Of a DNA stretch of 5,688 nucleotides, positions 1-5,628 are shown piece by piece. Made by a program: the position numbers and the translations under genes. The first letter of the stretch is position 1. Every line of letters begins with the position of its first letter. The stretch is from an uncultured Oribacterium sp. (GTDB lineage: Bacteria; Bacillota; Clostridia; Lachnospirales; Lachnospiraceae), in assembly GCA_938030845.1 (NCBI GenBank), contig CALHIC010000214.1, positions 1 through 5,688 on the forward strand. The letters are read 5' to 3'. The notes beneath the pieces are model-generated. The model saw nothing but the letters and a program-made list of their open reading frames with translations, made no database searches and was not told where the DNA came from.

Positions 1-43
1 TTGCAAAACCAGATAATAATACTGCAACTAATACTTTTTTCAT
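1..43 (-). CDS. 5' end of an exported protein or lipoprotein gene (partial)
   Basis: Only the first 14 codons lie in the window, reading MKKVLVAVLLSGFA on the minus strand. Two lysines after the start followed by an unbroken hydrophobic run is the beginning of a Sec signal peptide. Whether it ends in a lipobox or a signal peptidase I site lies outside the window. The start is supported by a GGAG motif (minus strand, 53 to 50) six bases before the ATG. It lies downstream of holA on the same strand, separated by 99 bases with a candidate promoter and hairpin, so it is probably its own transcription unit. The function cannot be told from so little sequence. In E. coli the gene after holA is nadD; this is clearly something else. 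Confidence 0.7.
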   Translation of the reverse strand, partial: MKKVLVAVLLSGFA

Positions 44-70
44 TTTTTTCTCCATAATGGTTTGAAAATA

Positions 71-88
71 TCGCCTCAAATCAGGCGA
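71..88 (-). other. Hairpin between holA and the next gene
   Basis: TCGCCT (71-76) and AGGCGA (83-88) form a perfect 6-bp stem with a 6-base loop. On the minus strand it is followed by TATTTTC. Two readings are possible: a weak intrinsic terminator for the holA transcript, or a 5'-end stem on the transcript starting from the TATAAT at 95-100, since the start point would fall near base 88. The T-run is poor, so I do not choose firmly. Confidence 0.45.
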
Positions 89-94
89 CAGCCT

Positions 95-100
95 ATTATA
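95..100 (-). promoter_or_regulatory. Candidate -10 box for the exported-protein gene
   Basis: The minus strand reads a perfect TATAAT here, 51 bases before the ATG of the partial gene. No good -35 lies at the standard distance. The hexamer 17 bases upstream is TTTCTC, and a better-looking TTGTTT sits 20 bases away. It is best treated as a plausible sigma-70 -10 element with a weak -35. Confidence 0.45.
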
Positions 101-142
101 CGAATTTTAGCGATAAAGAGAAACAATAATAACCATTAGGCA

Positions 143-1183
143 TTATGAGGTAGCACAAAACTCAATGGACAACGCTTCCAGTTGCAGCCAAACATCATCA
201 TTAAATTCTTGCTTTGCACTCCGCTCAACTTCCGCAAGCCGTTGACAGAAAAGATAAAGTTTACGGTAAGTTAAACGTTGGACGGCTTGAGTAAACAATA
301 CTCGACGGTTTTGCCATACTTTTAAACGATCAAAGTGTTCACGCAGCTGAGAGGTAGGTAATAACGAATCAAGCGATGGCCGTTGCTCAGTTTTGCTAAG
401 TTCGAATAACGTCATTACATCCCGCTGCAACGTACGCAATAAAACAATAGGTTGAATATCCTCGTCTTTCAAACCATTTAAAATCCGACAAGCGCGACTT
501 GCTTTCCCTGCCAGCATGGCATCCACCCATTGAAACGGGGTAAACACCGAAGACTGCTCCACCACGCTATTAACACGAGTAAACGTCAATTTATGATCAG
601 GATACAATAAATCCAGTAATTGCAGCGTTTGTTTGAGTGCCAATAGATTATTTTCATAACTATAACAAAGCAGCTGCACCGCTTCCTGCTCAATACTTAA
701 CCCCAACGATTTTGCCCGATTAACCACCCAGCGAGGCAATTGTTCCGCATTTGGTGTTTGGCAATTAATGACAACAGCTTGCGGTTCATATTGGTTAGCC
801 GCCACAAACCATGCTTGTTTTTCAATGGCTTTGGTCAACTTAGCAAAACGAAACACCGGCAACACATCAGGCGTCAGTAAAGAGATAAACTCTGATAGTT
901 TGTTTTGTAAAAGTGCGGTCAAATTTTCGGGTAAATCTAATACGATAATCTGCTTATTGAAAAATAAGCCCATAGATTGCACCCGTTCGAATAAGTCATT
1001 CCAATCGGTGGAGACGTTAATTTCCAGCCCTATTTTTTCATCAAATAGCGCCTTCATTGCCGCTTGTTGAATGGCATCCAGACTTTCTTCAATTAATAAA
1101 GGATCTTCCCCCACTAAAAAGTAGAGCGCAGCTAATTTGCGCTCTAACGAAGGAATAAGTTGCTCAGGAAATAAACGGTTCAT
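143..1183 (-). CDS. holA: DNA polymerase III subunit delta
   Basis: The 346-residue product matches the length of E. coli HolA (343) and keeps its landmarks from end to end: the start MNRLFPEQL, the degenerate AAA+ opening FLVGEDPLLIEES, QLPRWVVNRAKSLGL in the middle, FTPFQWVDAMLAGKASRA, then ILLRTLQRDV and VWQNRR towards the C-terminus. Delta is the clamp-loader subunit that binds the beta sliding clamp and opens its ring, so that the gamma/tau complex can load it on primed DNA. It has an AAA+ fold but no working P-loop. The start codon shares one base with the lptE stop (TAATG), so the two are translationally coupled, as in the common gammaproteobacterial order leuS-lptE-holA. A DNA uptake signal lies inside the reading frame at 911-919. 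The gene looks intact. Confidence 0.96.
   Translation of the reverse strand: MNRLFPEQLIPSLERKLAALYFLVGEDPLLIEESLDAIQQAAMKALFDEKIGLEINVSTDWNDLFERVQSMGLFFNKQIIVLDLPENLTALLQNKLSEFISLLTPDVLPVFRFAKLTKAIEKQAWFVAANQYEPQAVVINCQTPNAEQLPRWVVNRAKSLGLSIEQEAVQLLCYSYENNLLALKQTLQLLDLLYPDHKLTFTRVNSVVEQSSVFTPFQWVDAMLAGKASRACRILNGLKDEDIQPIVLLRTLQRDVMTLFELSKTEQRPSLDSLLPTSQLREHFDRLKVWQNRRVLFTQAVQRLTYRKLYLFCQRLAEVERSAKQEFNDDVWLQLEALSIEFCATS
911..919 (+). repeat. DNA uptake signal sequence inside holA
   Basis: AAGTGCGGT matches the 9-base core of the Haemophilus-type uptake signal. It is preceded by an extra A and followed by CAAATTTT, an AT-rich stretch as in the extended consensus. These sites are enriched in Haemophilus and Aggregatibacter genomes and mark DNA for uptake by competent cells. 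Confidence 0.9.
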
Positions 1184-1686
1184 TATTTCGGTTGGATTTG
1201 ATGTTGCAAGGCAACCATTTTATTCATTAACTGACGAGCCGCCTGCTCGCGCATGTCTTGCCAAATCACCTCTTTTTCCGATGATTTCGCTAAAGCGGCA
1301 CGAGAATAATCAAAGAATGTACGATTCACTTTAGTCGAAATTGGGAAGGCATCTTTGTTTGGCAATTTCACACTGGCTTCCACGTCCAAAACTAATAGTT
1401 TTTCTGCTTCACGACCTTGTTTAAAAATAGACACCACATGCTCAGATGTCATTGTCTTATTCAAACGTAAAACCGGCACACCCGCCTTAGCTTCCACCAA
1501 ATTAACATTATTCAACTGTAATTGACGACGCATAGACACTGCCATGTCACTATAAGGATCGCTACTTTCCAAGTGCAAGGTTTGCAATTCTTGCGGAATC
1601 AGTTCACCGTTTTGGAAGTGAAATCCGCAAGCGGATAAACCAAAAACACTGGCGGTAAGAAGTAAGGATTTAAGCTGTTTAAACAT
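1183..1686 (-). CDS. lptE: LPS-assembly lipoprotein LptE
   Basis: LptE (formerly RlpB) is the outer-membrane lipoprotein that plugs the LptD barrel and helps deliver lipopolysaccharide to the cell surface. I place the start at base 1686, giving 167 residues. An AAGGTG site sits six bases upstream, and the product begins MFKQLKSLLLTASVFGLSAC, a textbook lipoprotein signal peptide with lipobox LSAC and the acylated cysteine at residue 20. Gly at the next position fits outer-membrane sorting. A longer frame from a GTG at 1713 is possible, but it would run into the terminator hairpin and spoil the signal peptide. After the cysteine, GFHFQNGELIPQELQTLHLES is typical of the family, whose sequence is otherwise poorly conserved. 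The gene is downstream of leuS and overlaps holA by one base. Confidence 0.93.
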   Translation of the reverse strand: MFKQLKSLLLTASVFGLSACGFHFQNGELIPQELQTLHLESSDPYSDMAVSMRRQLQLNNVNLVEAKAGVPVLRLNKTMTSEHVVSIFKQGREAEKLLVLDVEASVKLPNKDAFPISTKVNRTFFDYSRAALAKSSEKEVIWQDMREQAARQLMNKMVALQHQIQPK

Positions 1687-1698
1687 AAAAATCACCTT

Positions 1699-1739
1699 AA
1701 AAATCGACCGCACTTTGCATTAAGTGCGGTCATTTTTTT
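1699..1739. terminator. Hairpin from an inverted pair of uptake signals, between leuS and lptE
   Basis: ACCGCACTT (1707-1715) and AAGTGCGGT (1722-1730) are inverted copies of the uptake signal separated by six bases. With the flanking G1706-C1731 pair they make a 10-bp stem. On the plus strand it is followed by seven T (1733-1739), and on the minus strand by CGATTTTT. It can therefore act as an intrinsic terminator in either direction; paired uptake signals used as terminators are well known in Haemophilus. For the minus-strand operon the T-run directly abuts the lptE ribosome binding site, so it would attenuate read-through from leuS into lptE-holA. Confidence 0.85.
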
Positions 1740-1746
1740 GATTAAA

Positions 1747-2712
1747 TTACTGCGGTTTCACCACAACATTGAGCAATTTGCCGGCAACGTAAATTACCTT
1801 AACAATTTGCATTCCATCGGTAAAACGTTTGACGTTCTCATCTGCAAAAGCGATCGCTTTCACACTTTCTTCATCTGCCTCTGCAGCCACAGTGACTTTA
1901 CCACGCACTTTGCCGTTCACTTGAACCACAATCAATTTTTCATCTTCAATCATCGCGTCAGGGTCGGCTTCCACCCATGGCGCAAAATCAATGGCGTCTT
2001 GGTTGCCTAATTCCTGCCACAAACGGAAACAAATGTGTGGCGTAATTGGATAAAGCATACGTACGACAGCGCTCAGGGCTTCCGCCATGATGGCACGATC
2101 TTGCTCGTCATCCAACGGTGCGCGGGTCAATTTGTTCATTAATTCCATGACTGCCGCAATCGCTGTATTGAACGTTTGACGACGACCAATGTCATCGCTT
2201 ACTTTCGCAATGGTTTTGTGGACATCACGACGTAACGCTTTTTGAGTGCTAGAAAGTGCGGTCGGATTGACGGCTGTTTTTGCCGGATTTTTGTTGTATT
2301 CAAACACCAAATTCCATACGCGTGCTAAGAAACGTTTCGCGCCTTCCACACCGGATTCTTGCCATTCCAAAGTCATTTCGGCAGGAGAGGCAAACATCAT
2401 GAATAAGCGCACAGTGTCCGCGCCGTATTTTTCCACCATTTCTTGTGGGTCAATACCGTTGTTTTTGGATTTCGACATTTTGGTCATGCCGGCATGTACC
2501 AATTCATGGCCTTCATCATCCACCGCTTTCACGATACGCCCTTTGTCGTCACGCTCTAAAGTCACTTTGGTTGGCGAAACCCAAATACGTTCATTAGTCG
2601 GGCTGGTGTAATAGAACGCATCTGCCAATACCATGCCTTGACACAATAATTTGTCGGCCGGTTCATCGCTGGTGACAAAGCCTGCATCGCGTAATAATTT
2701 ATGGAAGAAGCG
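1747..2712 (-). CDS. leuS: Leucyl-tRNA synthetase, C-terminal part only (truncated at the join)
   Basis: LeuS charges tRNA-Leu with leucine using ATP. About 321 residues can be read, from [11 protein letters not shown] to the natural stop, out of ~860 in the family. The KMSKS catalytic loop is present (bases 2467-2481, in [14 protein letters not shown]). So are the following catalytic-core strand ([23 protein letters not shown]), the anticodon-binding helical domain ([37 protein letters not shown]) and the small C-terminal domain ([32 protein letters not shown]). The HIGH motif and the CP1 editing domain are missing. Family similarity stops sharply: E. coli reads YSRFFHKL, whereas here the residue before RFF and everything beyond it on the minus strand is unrelated. 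The minus-strand frame stays open to 2895 by chance, and that extension should not be annotated. An uptake signal lies at 2254-2262. Confidence 0.95.
   Translation of the reverse strand, partial: RFFHKLLRDAGFVTSDEPADKLLCQGMVLADAFYYTSPTNERIWVSPTKVTLERDDKGRIVKAVDDEGHELVHAGMTKMSKSKNNGIDPQEMVEKYGADTVRLFMMFASPAEMTLEWQESGVEGAKRFLARVWNLVFEYNKNPAKTAVNPTALSSTQKALRRDVHKTIAKVSDDIGRRQTFNTAIAAVMELMNKLTRAPLDDEQDRAIMAEALSAVVRMLYPITPHICFRLWQELGNQDAIDFAPWVEADPDAMIEDEKLIVVQVNGKVRGKVTVAAEADEESVKAIAFADENVKRFTDGMQIVKVIYVAGKLLNVVVKPQ
2254..2262 (+). repeat. DNA uptake signal sequence inside leuS
   Basis: AAGTGCGGT, the 9-base Haemophilus-type uptake core, occurs within the leuS reading frame. It is the last copy in the window. 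I found none in either orientation to the right of it. Confidence 0.88.
2701..2712. other. Join between Pasteurellaceae DNA and Firmicute-like DNA
   Basis: The 12 bases ATGGAAGAAGCG belong plausibly to both sides. On the minus strand they encode the conserved RFFH of LeuS. On the plus strand they encode MEEA, leading without interruption into the LHH nuclease sequence EIYMKAGL. Left of this point every landmark is Pasteurellaceae leuS; right of it none is. Coding strand, ribosome-binding-site style, base composition and uptake-signal density all change here. I read this as a short-homology chimera arising during assembly or amplification. A real recombination would have destroyed an essential gene. 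Confidence 0.8.
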
Positions 2713-3057
2713 GAAATATATATGAAAGCAGGCTTGCAAGAGGTTGAAATAAATGGCAAAAAATGTCTTATTAGAAGTGATATTGACATGGATCAAAAAG
2801 ATGAAGATGGAATTTCTAATCGGGAAAGAATGGAAAGAGGTAGACCACCAATTACAAAAGATGGTGATGAAGTTGAACTTCATCATATTGGGCAAAAACC
2901 TGACAGTCCTTTAGCAGAGTTAACGACTCAAGAGCATAGAGGCACAGGAAATGATACAATACTCCATGATAAGAATAAAGAGTCAGAGATTAACAGAGGT
3001 GAATTTGCCAAGGAAAGAAAAGAGCATTGGAAATCAAGATCAGAAGAGGGAGGCTAG
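2701..3057 (+). CDS. LHH-family nuclease toxin domain, C-terminal end of a polymorphic toxin (5' truncated)
   Basis: The 118 readable residues are a near-complete LHH domain of the HNH/endonuclease VII superfamily. They begin [26 protein letters not shown], then [18 protein letters not shown], the signature [16 protein letters not shown] (H61, H62), EHRG (H79) and ILHD (H89), ending [11 protein letters not shown]. Such domains are the DNA-cutting tips of large secreted toxins used against rival bacteria, and the delivery part always lies N-terminal. The ATG at 2701 is not a believable gene start. Stops sit immediately upstream in frame, no ribosome binding site precedes it, and those bases are shared with leuS, so the real gene continues beyond the join. 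The stop is followed one base later by a SUKH immunity gene, the expected partner. Composition is visibly more AT-rich than in leuS. Confidence 0.88.
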   Translation: MEEAEIYMKAGLQEVEINGKKCLIRSDIDMDQKDEDGISNRERMERGRPPITKDGDEVELHHIGQKPDSPLAELTTQEHRGTGNDTILHDKNKESEINRGEFAKERKEHWKSRSEEGG

Positions 3058-3058
3058 T

Positions 3059-3454
3059 ATGTCTAAAATTGTAGATGTAATAAATGAATTATCTGATTTG
3101 CTTTCTACAGGAGCTGCAGATAGTGAAGTCATTGCTGGTGCAGAAAAAGAATTGGGTTTAACATTTGCTCCGGAATATAAAGAATATCTTAGCACTTTTG
3201 GTTCAGTGATAGCGGAAGATGTTGAAATTACTGGTATTGCAAAAGCTAAGAGTAGAGATGTTGTTCTCGTTACTAAAAGAGAATGGGAATTAAATCCTCA
3301 AGTGAACCATAATATGTATGTAGTGGAAAATTTAGCTATTGATGGGATAATCATTTGGCAGGATGAGGTTGGGCATATATATGAAAGCATGCCTCATAAG
3401 GAAGTAAAAAAGGTAGCGGACAGTCTAGCGGAATATATACTATCACAAAGATAG
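3059..3454 (+). CDS. SUKH (SMI1/KNR4) family immunity protein
   Basis: The 131-residue product from the ATG at 3059 has the SUKH layout. An N-terminal helix (MSKIVDVINELSDLLS) is followed by the hallmark helix and turn AEKELGLTFAPEYKEYLSTFG. The beta-rich middle includes EDVEITGIA, NMYVVENLAIDGIIIWQDEVGHIYES, and the end is a helix, VKKVADSLAEYIL. SUKH proteins bind and neutralise cognate nuclease toxins in the cytoplasm of the producing cell, and SUKH beside LHH toxins is an established pairing. A longer in-frame start at 2951 would overlap the nuclease gene heavily. The GGGAGG site just before 3059 and the one-base gap from the toxin stop argue for the short form and for coupled translation. 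No signal peptide or membrane segment is seen. I would not fix the exact SUKH subgroup. Confidence 0.88.
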   Translation: MSKIVDVINELSDLLSTGAADSEVIAGAEKELGLTFAPEYKEYLSTFGSVIAEDVEITGIAKAKSRDVVLVTKREWELNPQVNHNMYVVENLAIDGIIIWQDEVGHIYESMPHKEVKKVADSLAEYILSQR

Positions 3455-3496
3455 AATTCTTAGTCATTGTAGTGAATTTTTTTGGATTTTTATGTG

Positions 3497-3527
3497 GCTC
3501 TTCTTCTTTTGGAGAAGAGCTGATTTT
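3497..3527 (+). terminator. Hairpin after the immunity gene, probable terminator
   Basis: GCTCTTCTTC (3497-3506) pairs with GGAGAAGAGC (3511-3520), one G-T pair included, around a TTTT loop: a 10-bp stem. The downstream T-tract is modest (TGATTTTAG), so termination may be partial. It lies 43 bases past the immunity stop, where the end of the toxin-immunity transcript is expected. Confidence 0.65.
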
Positions 3528-3642
3528 AGCTTGGAGTTAATTTTATAGTTAAAACTAAACTAAGATATATAGTCTTATTCCAAATCAAATGCATAGTGTT
3601 TTAGCAAGAAATTTTACGAAGTTCATCAAAGGAGGAATGAAC

Positions 3643-3834
3643 ATGTCTCTATTACCGGATTGGAGGATTTGCCCCCATTGTCATAAGAAATACAGCTTTA
3701 ATCCCGATGTGGGGAAGTTTAATTGTCCCCATTGCGGTCATCCTGCTCTGGGAGGAAAAGCAGATATTTCCCTGAAAATTCAGGATCCCTTTGGGAAAGG
3801 GGAGAATTCTCTGTTTGGGGGAAAGAAAAAGTAA
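3643..3834 (+). CDS. Small zinc-ribbon protein
   Basis: I do not recognise a named family. The 63-residue product has a four-cysteine zinc ribbon: CPHC at residues 10-13 and CPHCG at 28-32, with a short beta-hairpin-sized spacer (HKKYSFNPDVGKFN). A Gly/Lys-rich tail follows (DPFGKGENSLFGGKKK). There is no signal peptide or membrane segment, so it is probably cytoplasmic and may bind nucleic acid or a protein partner. The start is set by AAAGGAGG ending seven bases before the ATG at 3643. The frame is open back to an ATG at 3589, but that stretch has no ribosome binding site and is not protein-like. It stands alone between two terminator-like hairpins and therefore is probably its own transcript. 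Confidence 0.82.
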   Translation: MSLLPDWRICPHCHKKYSFNPDVGKFNCPHCGHPALGGKADISLKIQDPFGKGENSLFGGKKK

Positions 3835-3839
3835 CGCAT

Positions 3840-3896
3840 GAACCATCATCCAATTGTTTTAGAAATTTTAAAACATTGGGCGATGGTTCTTTTTTT
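3840..3896 (+). terminator. Strong intrinsic terminator after the zinc-ribbon gene
   Basis: GAACCATC (3840-3847) pairs perfectly with GATGGTTC (3882-3889). Inside it, CCAAT (3850-3854) pairs with ATTGG (3875-3879) and GTTTT (3856-3860) with AAAAC (3870-3874), leaving a 9-base loop. Seven T follow (3890-3896). The stem begins five bases after the stop codon. Confidence 0.88.
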
Positions 3897-4022
3897 CTGC
3901 AAAATCCTGTTTGTTTAAAAGCATTTTCCTTTGAACCCCATTAAATCCGGCTAGCCCCTTTTATTCCCATTTACTCCCGATAAAAAATCTCATAAAGAAA
4001 ATTTAGAATGACAGTATTTGTC

Positions 4023-4170
4023 CTCCTTAAAAGCTAAAATCATCTTATCTTCCACGGGAAGAGTAGATTTATACCTCGCTTTCAGGTTCGGAAGGAATTG
4101 CCTATCAAAGGGATAGGTGGTACTTCCGGACCTATATTTAAAGAAGTTTTACAAGAATGTTTTTAAGGAG
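4023..4170 (+). promoter_or_regulatory. Possible RBS-sequestering element of the LRAT gene
   Basis: CTCCTTAAAA (4023-4032) is the exact complement of TTTTAAGGAG (4161-4170), the ribosome binding site region of the LRAT gene. A G-T and a G-C pair (4033/4160, 4034/4159) extend it to 12 pairs. If transcription starts upstream of 4023, the two arms could close a long stem that hides the AAGGAG and encloses the nested hairpin at 4084-4133. This is seen in sequence only. The CCTCCTT core is also simply an anti-Shine-Dalgarno string, which can occur by chance. Confidence 0.4.
4084..4133 (+). other. Nested hairpin in the LRAT gene leader
   Basis: AGGTTCGGAAG (4084-4094) pairs with CTTCCGGACCT (4123-4133) over 11 positions with one T-G wobble. 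Within it CCTATC (4101-4106) pairs with GATAGG (4112-4117) around a 5-base loop. The two stems are separated by an internal loop of GAATTG and TGGTA. No T-run follows, so it is not an intrinsic terminator. It does not fit a tRNA or a riboswitch class that I recognise. Confidence 0.6.
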
Positions 4171-4177
4171 AATGAGT

Positions 4178-5152
4178 ATGGAAAAGCTATTGTTTGGAGA
4201 TTGGGAAGATTGCCTGAATCCTGTAGAGGAGCTTTTGGATGGGCTGCAATCTGCGATGGAGGAGTTTTGCGAGAATCTATCGGAATTTGGCGATACGATA
4301 GGAGAGGGATTATCCTATATGGAAGAGAATTGGGAGGATGAGCTGGAGACAATTTCCGGAAACTTTTTGGACGACATGGATAGAGCCAAGGAAGAGCTTT
4401 CAGAAGGGATAGAGGATTCCCTGAAGGATTTGAGCCGGGAATTAAAGGATATAGGAGAGCAGATTGGAGATGGAATAGGTCAGCTTCCCAGAATCATTAG
4501 CGAAAAGGGAGACTGGGAAAATGCTAAAGAGCTTCATGGCTTTTGCTTGCAAAAAGACCGTTTGTCCAATCGATACAGAATTGTGGATAGCTCTTCTGTG
4601 CAGAAAGCGATTGGCAGTAAAGAGGCTATGGAAGCAAGGATGGAAAGGCTTGCCAAGGGACATTTTCTGGAAGCGGGAGATGTGATAGGCGTGCATAGAC
4701 CGGGTTACGAACATTATGGCATCTATATTGGAAATGGAAGGGTGATTCACTATGCCGGAGATGGCAGTGACTTCTTAGGACCGATTTGTATTCATGAGGC
4801 GGATTTTTCGGAGTTTATAAAGGATGGAGGAGAGTATTTTTATCTGCATTTTCAGGAGAAGCTGCCGATAAAGATTTATCGTTCCGAGAAGCTGTATTCC
4901 GGAGATAAACTTCCCTTTGCCAATACCAAGGAGTACCGGATTTTTTCTCCGGAAGAGACGGTGAGAAGAGCCAGAGAAAGGGTGGGAGAGGAAGAGTATA
5001 ATCTGATCTTCCGAAATTGTGAGCACTTTGCTCTATGGTGTAAAACCGGTGTGGAGGAGTCTACCCAGGTAATCCATGGTGCCATGCAGTGCCTGGCCTT
5101 TGGACTGACCTGTGCGCTTCCGATGTTGCCTTATGATCTTTCGGAACAGTAG
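4178..5152 (+). CDS. LRAT-domain (NlpC/P60-like thiol) protein with acidic helical N-terminal region
   Basis: The start at 4178 is chosen because AAGGAG (4165-4170) sits seven bases before it; in-frame ATGs at 4157 and 4172 are before or too close to that site. The product has 324 residues. Residues 1 to ~105 are strongly acidic and helical, possibly coiled coil (for example SEFGDTIGEGL, DRAKEELSEGIEDSLKDL). Residues ~165-300 are an LRAT domain: GDVIGVHRPGYEHYGIYIGNGRVIHYAG supplies catalytic His179 and second His191, and FRNCEHFALWCKTG supplies nucleophile Cys281. This permuted papain-like fold carries out acyl transfer or phospholipase reactions on lipids in animal LRAT and HRASLS enzymes; the bacterial substrates are mostly unknown. 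The tail (MQCLAFGLTCALPMLPYDL) is hydrophobic and may touch the membrane. There is no signal peptide, so it is cytoplasmic. It is probably co-transcribed with the membrane-protein gene 14 bases downstream. Confidence 0.85.
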   Translation: MEKLLFGDWEDCLNPVEELLDGLQSAMEEFCENLSEFGDTIGEGLSYMEENWEDELETISGNFLDDMDRAKEELSEGIEDSLKDLSRELKDIGEQIGDGIGQLPRIISEKGDWENAKELHGFCLQKDRLSNRYRIVDSSSVQKAIGSKEAMEARMERLAKGHFLEAGDVIGVHRPGYEHYGIYIGNGRVIHYAGDGSDFLGPICIHEADFSEFIKDGGEYFYLHFQEKLPIKIYRSEKLYSGDKLPFANTKEYRIFSPEETVRRARERVGEEEYNLIFRNCEHFALWCKTGVEESTQVIHGAMQCLAFGLTCALPMLPYDLSEQ

Positions 5153-5166
5153 AAAAGGAGGCTTCC

Positions 5167-5628
5167 ATGTATATCGTTTTTGAATATTCCTTACTGGCTC
5201 TTTGGCTTTTCTTTTTTGGTCTTATCGGCTTTTGGAAGGGGATAGAAAATACAAAGAAAATACGAGGGCTTTTCTATGAAAGATGTAGCCCTAAGGAATC
5301 CTTTCTTTTAAGTTTTTTTGGACGGATTTTTGCTTGGATTTTTATGGGCGGCTTTGCAGGATATACATTTTTCTTCATGGCCTTGCGCTTTCATCTTAGG
5401 AATCATGAGGCAGTCTTAAAGGCTTCCAATCCTATTTCTTCCAACTTTGCCTTTACCAGGAAAATGCTTGGAGAGCTGGGCAATGCTCTTGCAAAGGGCG
5501 GTACAGCAGGCAGTATGATTTCCCTAAGTCTTTTCTTGCTTATGCTGGCTTTGGTCTTTTGTAGTAGCGGAAGGTTCTTCGCATGGATGAGTAGACTTCG
5601 TTTGCAGGAAAACTGCAGCAGAAGCTGA
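5167..5628 (+). CDS. Predicted three-helix membrane protein of unknown function (possibly frameshifted at its end)
   Basis: I do not recognise the family. The 153-residue frame has hydrophobic segments at about residues 3-23 (FEYSLLALWLFFFGLIGFW), 46-72 (FLLSFFGRIFAWIFMGGFAG) and 117-133 (MISLSLFLLMLALVF). A basic loop (KKIRGLFYERCSPKES) lies after the first and a soluble loop of ~40 residues sits between the second and third. AAAAGGAGG ends five bases before the ATG, a strong Firmicute-type site. Only 14 bases separate it from the LRAT stop, so the two genes are very likely one operon; a membrane partner for a lipid-acting LRAT enzyme is an attractive but unproven idea. Near the end, the +1 frame takes over with a protein-like charged helix running to the window edge, which suggests the true protein is longer. 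Confidence 0.72.
   Translation: MYIVFEYSLLALWLFFFGLIGFWKGIENTKKIRGLFYERCSPKESFLLSFFGRIFAWIFMGGFAGYTFFFMALRFHLRNHEAVLKASNPISSNFAFTRKMLGELGNALAKGGTAGSMISLSLFLLMLALVFCSSGRFFAWMSRLRLQENCSRS

Larger units (their letters stand above)
3897..4177 (+). other. Long non-coding leader upstream of the LRAT gene
   Basis: These ~280 bases carry no convincing open reading frame on either strand. The first third is plain AT-rich sequence. The second half holds a stretch complementary to the downstream ribosome binding site (4023-4034) and a nested hairpin (4084-4133). I could not find a promoter with good -35 and -10 boxes at the right spacing; TAAAAT at 4035-4040 is the best -10-like hexamer, but no matching -35 is seen. 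Confidence 0.5.

Noticed and set aside
2701..2703. ATG at 2701 as the true start of the nuclease gene
   Set aside because: It lies in sequence shared with leuS, has two in-frame TAA codons just upstream and no ribosome binding site. LHH domains are normally C-terminal tips of larger toxins.
2713..2895. Minus-strand extension of the leuS frame to an ATG at 2895, giving a 382-residue protein
   Set aside because: The added residues are unrelated to LeuS and lie antisense to the LHH nuclease sequence. The frame is open only by chance.
3454..3485. AATTC/GAATT with T-run as the immunity-gene terminator
   Set aside because: The stem is AT-only apart from one pair and overlaps the T-run. The hairpin at 3497-3520 is much stronger.
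3531..3571. Promoter for the zinc-ribbon gene (TTGGAG with TATATA-like sequence)
   Set aside because: Spacing between the hexamers is wrong and both are weak matches in very AT-rich sequence.
4010..4030. Minus-strand AAGGAGG (around 4021-4028) as the ribosome binding site of a divergent gene
   Set aside because: No ATG, GTG or TTG follows at a proper distance, and the frames after it stop within about a dozen codons.
4084..4133. tRNA or known riboswitch
   Set aside because: No cloverleaf or anticodon arm can be drawn, and the motif resembles no riboswitch consensus that I know.
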